DNA of 64,000 nt from Salinispirillum marinum (GTDB taxonomy: Bacteria > Pseudomonadota > Gammaproteobacteria > Pseudomonadales > Natronospirillaceae), in assembly GCF_042651565.1 (NCBI RefSeq), contig NZ_JBHSDF010000004.1; one strand, given 5' to 3'. This document shows positions 62,420 to 64,000 of the stretch, in pieces. Both the position numbers and the translations under genes were made by a program. The notes under the pieces were generated by a model, which was given only the letters and a program-made list of their open reading frames with translations, was not told where the DNA came from and made no database searches. The first letter of the stretch is position 1, and the number at the start of each line of letters is the position of its first letter.

Positions 62420-63244
62420 CTAAGACTCGCCAGCAATCACCGCCCGCAGCGCCTCTTCCAGAGGCTGCTGCGCGGCCTGAGTCCAATGATACAACCGTTG
62501 GTGCAGTTCAGCTTGAGCAGGACTGTCCAAGCTGCATTGTTGGCTGTAGCGCGCAAATTCGCGCAACTGCAACAATATTGATGCCACATGCCTTGGACAT
62601 TCGCACTCTAGGTTCGGTACTGCACTGGCCCACTTAACCAGCTCCTCATCTTTAAACGATGTATTCGGGCTCTGCTGTAACAGCCAATCCATCAACGTAG
62701 ACCAACCCAAAGGCCCGGACACCGCTGCGATACCCTCCGCCGACAACTGTTGCACCCGGCGGTTCAGGGCATAGTGATACACCATCAAAACCGGCACGCC
62801 AGCATTGGCCAAACGCTGCGCTCGCGTCACGTGCTGATCACTTAACGAACCGACTTCCCATATCAGGACACCGGTCGCCAACGTCACATCCATCTCGTCA
62901 AGAACACGCGCCCGGTCACCAAACCAAGACGCAAAGTCAGCCACCACCCGCAAGCCGCAAAAAGAGATATGACCCGGAATGTTCTGGTTCACCTCACTGG
63001 GATTCATCTTCCGCAGGGTAGGTAAGTCCATATTAGCCAGATCGGTTAATGACCAACCTCGAGCCTTCAATTGCGACACGGTGCGTAAGCGCTCGAGATC
63101 GGCCTCCGAATACAGCCGATGCCCACCGACGGACCGATGACTGGCATCAATGTTATAACGTGCCGCCCATTTGCGTAACGTCGCGGCCGCAACCCCGGCA
63201 CGCCGACTGGCTTCCGCCATACTAAAGAAAAGTGTCTCAGCCAT
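62420..63244 (-). CDS. MerR-family transcriptional regulator with large C-terminal domain
   Basis: A 274-residue protein. The MerR winged helix is at about 5-75 (A-G-V-A-A-A-T-L-R-K-W-A-A-R-Y, then S-V-G-G-H-R-L-Y-S-E-A-D-L-E-R-L). The C-terminal half looks like a Rossmann-like sensor of the B12-binding class (V-T-L-A-T-G-V-L-I-W-E-V-G-S-L-S), but the D-x-H-x-x-G cobalamin motif is not seen. Near 225 it has E-C-E-C-P-R-H-V-A-S-I-L-L-Q-L-R-E-F, a block I associate with MerR proteins in photolyase-linked loci. It is divergent from a sigma factor gene. Confidence 0.8.
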   Translation of the reverse strand: MAETLFFSMAEASRRAGVAAATLRKWAARYNIDASHRSVGGHRLYSEADLERLRTVSQLKARGWSLTDLANMDLPTLRKMNPSEVNQNIPGHISFCGLRVVADFASWFGDRARVLDEMDVTLATGVLIWEVGSLSDQHVTRAQRLANAGVPVLMVYHYALNRRVQQLSAEGIAAVSGPLGWSTLMDWLLQQSPNTSFKDEELVKWASAVPNLECECPRHVASILLQLREFARYSQQCSLDSPAQAELHQRLYHWTQAAQQPLEEALRAVIAGES

Positions 63245-63335
63245 GTCTCGTTATTTATCCAAATTGTGTGAGTCGAGTGATCTTTTGTCGCACCTTGAGC
63301 ATACGTACATAAAACACCAACTGGTTCAGTGCATC

Positions 63336-64000
63336 ATGACGAAAAACGATCGTACGGCTTGGTACTCACAATTGGCGAATGACTATCCGGCGCTGTCAGC
63401 GAAACAACAGCAGGCGTATCTTTGGGCCTTAATGCGTGCACTCGTTCGCTTACAATGTTGGCGGGGAGACGCCATACCGGCTTACCTGAACCGCTGCAAA
63501 ACCCGCTTGCAGCAAGTAGAGTCGGAAGTGGAGAATATCTGGCAAAGCGAGCATGACGCCATCGCTTATTGGCTAGAACACCTGCGCGCTGAGAGCCGCC
63601 GGCATCCGACTCTGCGTCGCCGTTGGGCAGTCGTTGAGCAGATCAGAAAGCGGATTTTGCTGCACAACCAGCGCTTAATCATCCGGCAGGTGCATCGCCG
63701 TCCAACCTACAGTTTGGAAATTGGTGATCTGATCATGGAAGGCAACGTCGGGTTAATGCGGGCGCTGGATCTATTCGATCCGCGCAAAGCGTATCGATTT
63801 TCTACCTATGCGCATTTCTGGATTGAACAGTCTCTGCTGCTGGCGCTAAAGCAAAAAACGCACACCGTACGCACACCTTTAAGTGCCATCAACAAGGCCT
63901 ATCAAGCCAATAAAGAACGGGATCTGCTGGGTACGGAAACGATGTCGAACCAAAAGGCCTTCACGGACACCCTGTCATTGGATGATCCCGATGTCATCCT
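63336..64000 (+). CDS. Sigma-70-family RNA polymerase sigma factor, N-terminal part
   Basis: The frame opens with ATG at 63336 and is still open at the right edge (221 codons visible). The first about 100 residues are not sigma-like by eye. From about 105 comes region 2: H-N-Q-R-L-I-I-R-Q-V, D-L-I-M-E-G-N-V-G-L-M-R-A-L-D-L-F-D-P, then F-S-T-Y-A-H-F-W-I-E-Q-S (region 2.3/2.4) and H-T-V-R-T-P-L-S. This is closest to RpoH-like alternative sigma factors and not to ECF type. Only 91 bp separate it from the divergent MerR-type gene, so shared control is likely. Confidence 0.8.
   Translation, partial: MTKNDRTAWYSQLANDYPALSAKQQQAYLWALMRALVRLQCWRGDAIPAYLNRCKTRLQQVESEVENIWQSEHDAIAYWLEHLRAESRRHPTLRRRWAVVEQIRKRILLHNQRLIIRQVHRRPTYSLEIGDLIMEGNVGLMRALDLFDPRKAYRFSTYAHFWIEQSLLLALKQKTHTVRTPLSAINKAYQANKERDLLGTETMSNQKAFTDTLSLDDPDVI

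Overview
The window is a chromosomal segment of a Gammaproteobacterium with two membranes. It carries lipid A genes (lpxD, lpxA, lpxB and an LpxH-like hydrolase), bamA/skp and the lolB lipoprotein receptor. The gene orders are classic for the class: hemA-prfA-prmC divergent from lolB-ispE-prs; rpsB-tsf-pyrH-frr-uppS-cdsA-dxr-rseP-bamA-skp-lpxD-fabZ-lpxA-lpxB-rnhB-dnaE-accA; map-glnD-dapC-dapD; and pepA, holC, valS. Moderate GC and a glycerol-type ABC transporter suggest a marine Oceanospirillales-like organism, but the genus cannot be fixed by reading alone.

Layout. 0-1 kb: the end of a class V aminotransferase and dps. 1-11 kb: translation termination and tetrapyrrole genes on the minus strand, facing an outer-membrane lipoprotein, isoprenoid, PRPP, L25, pth and ychF block on the plus strand. 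11-16 kb: a thiamine acquisition locus (thiBPQ behind a TPP riboswitch, with a divergent thiamine-kinase-like gene), then tilS and an acetyltransferase. 17-36.6 kb: one long minus-strand superoperon from rpsB to accA for translation elongation, UMP and undecaprenyl/CDP-DAG/isoprenoid synthesis, outer membrane assembly, lipid A and replication. 36.8-43.9 kb: plus-strand map, glnD, dapC, an ArsC-like gene, dapD and a calcineurin-like UDP-diacylglucosamine hydrolase homologue.

Two parts look accessory. From about 43.9 to 47.1 kb lies a small, partly AT-rich island bounded on one side by a large hairpin repeat. It holds an unrecognised 260-residue protein with a HEPN-like RNxxxH motif preceded by a 15-codon leader ORF, a small secreted Rap1a-like protein, two tandem paralogous HigBA toxin-antitoxin pairs and a zinc-ribbon membrane protein. 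From 48.7 to 58.9 kb the usual pepA-holC-valS neighbourhood is split by a chemoreceptor, a complete six-gene glycerol-type ABC transporter (glpSTPQUV-like) and its divergent sigma-54 activator. The promoter region there shows a -24/-12 element and helically phased TGAACR-N8-TGTTCA sites.

The right end has a MerR-type regulator divergent from a truncated sigma-70-family gene, an arrangement reminiscent of light-responsive regulatory loci. I saw no rRNA, tRNA, CRISPR array, transposase or prophage gene.
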